Source: Mariprofundaceae bacterium
GTDB taxonomy: Bacteria; Pseudomonadota; Zetaproteobacteria; Mariprofundales; Mariprofundaceae
Length of the DNA: 7,721 nucleotides
NCBI GenBank assembly: GCA_027075825.1
Contig: JALSZZ010000333.1
Location: 1-7,721, forward strand
Direction: 5' to 3'
The position numbers were made by a program, and so were the translations under genes. Shown in pieces: positions 7,401-7,721 of this stretch. How positions within the stretch are numbered: the stretch's first letter is position 1; each line of letters starts with the position of its first letter. The notes beneath the pieces are model-generated. The model was not told the origin of the DNA, did not search any database, and saw nothing but the letters and a program-made list of their open reading frames with translations.

Positions 7401-7721
7401 CGTTCCCGAACGATCCATTGCGCTGGAATAAAAGCCCACATGATTTTGACGGAGATGGTATATCGGATATTTTGTGGCGGAATACCCGCACAGGCGGAAA
7501 TCTTGTCTGGACGGTGAATGGCGCAGGCCGCAAGGGCGCCTATTGGTTGCCAAAGATGAGCAAGCGATGGGGCTGGACGGTTGCCGGGGTTGGCGATTTT
7601 GACGGAGATGGTATATCGGATATTTTGTGGCGGAATACCCGCACAGGCGGAAATCTTGTCTGGACGGTGAATGGCGCAGGCCGCAAGGGCGCCTATTGGT
7701 TGCCAAAGATGAGCAAGCGAT
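4424..7721 (+). CDS. large exported NHL-propeller / GH5 glycoside hydrolase / TSP3 / FG-GAP protein (3' end outside window)
   Basis: An open frame of at least 1099 codons with no stop before the right edge. Order: signal peptide (1-21), six NHL repeats (44-358), TSP3-like cassette (362-432), GH5 domain (438-749), second cassette (750-812), Ig/cadherin-like domain (813-901), third cassette (905-1005), FG-GAP/VCBS-type repeats (from 1007). GH5 enzymes cleave beta-glucans or mannans by a retaining mechanism. All eight residues conserved in the family are present: R479, H522, N561, E562 (acid/base), H623, Y625, E681 (nucleophile) and W715. It should act outside the cytoplasm and bind calcium. ATG 4424 is the first start after an in-frame TAA (4418-4420), but has no good ribosome site; ATG 4430 is an alternative. 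An 85-bp gap separates it from the SDR gene; no terminator or strong promoter is visible there. Substrate is unknown: the cluster's own glycan or an external glucan. Only two cysteines occur (C873, C914). Confidence 0.93.
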   Translation, partial: MWMRVLILLLVFVASPAGVFAGVASTLLGPTFPAGVPAIVPASLNNPQGVARDALGNVYIADTGNHRVLKRDVNGVVTVVAGTGVAGFFGDGGPATAAQLNTPVDVEVDATGNVYIADSLNHRIRKVGALTGLISTIAGNGVTTFPVGDGGLATAATLNTPKGLDVDAAGNLYIADTLHHLVRKVDVLGVISRVAGTGVAGFSGDTGLAVAAQLNTPRDVAVDPAGNIYISDQMNHRIRKVDINGVIATFAGTGTPGYLGNGGDASLAQLHQPAGIDADADGRVYVADTLNHQIRMIDTNDVIIALMGVSATPTGIGTAVGDGLHSKQASLHLPNDVVDTPGDALLVADTTNNRVRHVTGGDTDWDDVPNATDAFPLDPAASVDNDGDGAPDAWNVPAAGPPVITGASLMQIGASPLKLDEFPADPLRQVSPKEIPFGVNLAGAEFSPNRLPGIYATDYIYPNVAELDYYRTKGFTYLRLPVLWERLQPTLNGPLDAAELARLDALVAEVRARKMKLIIDLHNFGKYRGVVLTATQLADFWSRMATHYAAEAAIFGYDLMNEPNMAGVWQAAAQAAVNAIRAVDTTHAIIVAGDAFSTAFHWEQQNLNFVITDPANNLIYEAHQYFDADASGQYIGANGVKYHQTYQSAHGTRTYNDVFAERLYVFVGWLKKHGYRGMLGEFGVPAATGLDPAWVNLLPPLLTYLQSEGVGWTYWAGGPWWGTDAMSIEPASLVNGPDRPQMQVMLPLMDSDGDGVTNDQDAFASDFVAWLDGDGDGHPDAWNPAATQAQIDASGLIFDEFPNDPTRWHVSPIANNDLATTSSGQAVVINVLANDFDPNPLDPIALFSADGSSASGGSVVSNADGTITYTPLCSFAGTDSFLYTIQDLKKATATAGVTITVLPVDADGDGIMDCVDAFPNDPAASQDSDGDGHPDAWNANATQAQIAASALTLDAFPNDPAASLDTDGDGHPDAWNANATAAQIAASQLTLDAFPNDPLRWNKSPHDFDGDGISDILWRNTRTGGNLVWTVNGAGRKGAYWLPKMSKRWGWTVAGVGDFDGDGISDILWRNTRTGGNLVWTVNGAGRKGAYWLPKMSKR
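4553..5497 (+). repeat. six NHL-type repeats (beta-propeller)
   Basis: Repeats begin at 4553, 4721, 4895, 5063, 5231 and 5414, at spacings of 56, 58, 56, 56 and 61 codons. Each opens with L(N/H)xPxx, then G(N/R)(V/L/I)Y(I/V)(A/S)D followed by NHR(I/V)RK, and closes with a glycine-rich loop such as AGTGxxGxxGDGG. Six such units would form a six-bladed propeller, a protein- or glycan-binding fold. The sixth unit is degenerate and its normal GNVYIAD reads DALLVAD. Unit five has a longer closing loop. Confidence 0.85.
5507..5719 (+). repeat. TSP3-like calcium cassette 1 (between NHL and GH5)
   Basis: Residues 362-432. A 22-residue short unit with a degenerate loop ([12 protein letters not shown]) and the ending [10 protein letters not shown] is followed by a long unit that begins [12 protein letters not shown] at residue 384. 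That long unit carries about nine extra residues compared with later copies and ends [10 protein letters not shown] just before the GH5 domain. The alternating aspartates match thrombospondin type 3 / EF-like calcium loops. Confidence 0.75.
5735..6670 (+). other. GH5 catalytic domain of the large protein
   Basis: Residues 438-749, about 312 residues, a normal GH5 size. It opens with GVNLAGAEF, then [13 protein letters not shown] (R479), [11 protein letters not shown] (H522), [10 protein letters not shown] (N561-E562), IYEAHQYFD (H623, Y625), GMLGEFGVP (E681) and [10 protein letters not shown] (W715). The two catalytic glutamates are 119 residues apart. From memory the opening, the LIIDLHN and the H-x-Y-D segments recall endoglucanases of the fungal Cel5A (GH5_5) type. 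The subfamily and substrate are inference. Confidence 0.9.
6671..6859 (+). repeat. TSP3-like calcium cassette 2 (between GH5 and Ig-like domain)
   Basis: Residues 750-812. The short unit of exactly 22 residues starts [14 protein letters not shown]. The long unit starts [12 protein letters not shown] at residue 772, contains [19 protein letters not shown] and ends TRWHVSP directly before the Ig-like domain. Confidence 0.78.
6860..7126 (+). other. Ig/cadherin-like domain of the large protein
   Basis: Residues 813-901 carry the marks of bacterial Ig-like repeats of adhesins and large secreted proteins: [19 protein letters not shown] with ANDFDPN, a mid-domain [19 protein letters not shown], and a closing ATAGVTITV strand. 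It probably acts as a spacer or binding module. Cys873 lies in its YTPLCSFAG loop. Confidence 0.75.
7136..7438 (+). repeat. TSP3-like calcium cassette 3 with a duplicated long unit
   Basis: Residues 905-1005. The short unit (22 residues) starts [14 protein letters not shown]. Two long units follow at 927 (nt 7202) and 965 (nt 7316), 38 codons apart, both reading [13 protein letters not shown], then AQIAAS, then [10 protein letters not shown]. The second ends LRWNKSP right before the FG-GAP repeats. The two long units are also close at the DNA level, pointing to a recent tandem duplication. Confidence 0.8.
7442..7721 (+). repeat. FG-GAP/VCBS-type tandem repeat, identical in DNA, cut by window edge
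   Basis: Bases 7442-7568 and 7595-7721 are identical over 127 bp, with a period of 153 bp (51 codons). Each unit reads [14 protein letters not shown], then a [10 protein letters not shown] stretch, then [12 protein letters not shown], and closes TVAGVG. This is the integrin-like FG-GAP/VCBS pattern of secreted bacterial proteins. The first unit is complete; the second is cut off by the window edge. Confidence 0.85.

Noticed and set aside
7155..7706. Reverse-strand open frame with internal repeats near the right edge
   Set aside because: The repeats are simply the complement of the TSP3 and FG-GAP units of the forward gene.

Overview
The window looks like part of a Gram-negative, probably proteobacterial, surface- or exo-polysaccharide locus. 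Every gene is on the + strand. The evidence is a tight run of sulfotransferase, two family-2 glycosyltransferases, a SAM methyltransferase and an SDR-type sugar epimerase/dehydrogenase, followed by a large exported protein with a glycoside hydrolase domain. No RNA gene, insertion sequence, CRISPR array or convincing terminator was found. The host species cannot be named from this sequence.

Layout. Positions 1-99 hold the 3' end of an upstream reading frame. After an AT-rich gap of about 90 bp come five genes that overlap head to tail: sulfotransferase (190-966), glycosyltransferase A (959-2011), methyltransferase (2008-2607), glycosyltransferase B (2582-3496) and SDR protein (3493-4338). The overlaps are 8, 4, 26 and 4 nt, so these are almost certainly co-transcribed and translationally coupled. 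An 85-bp gap follows. A single open frame then begins at 4424 and runs off the right edge without a stop, giving at least 1099 codons.

The large protein is the main feature. In order it has a signal peptide, six NHL-type beta-propeller repeats, a TSP3-like calcium-loop cassette, a GH5 domain with all the family's invariant residues, a second cassette, an Ig/cadherin-like domain, a third and longer cassette, and FG-GAP/VCBS-type repeats of 51 residues. The last are identical at the DNA level over 127 bp and continue past the window. The same two-unit cassette, whose first unit is always exactly 22 residues, separates every folded domain.

Working together (inference): the five small genes would add and decorate sugars (glycosyl transfer, methylation, sulfation, sugar modification) on a surface or secreted glycan. 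The exported GH5 protein could trim, release or bind that glycan, or attack an external beta-glucan. Base composition changes inside the locus. The first about 2 kb is AT-richer than the rest, with the change falling near the methyltransferase start, which suggests a mosaic cluster.
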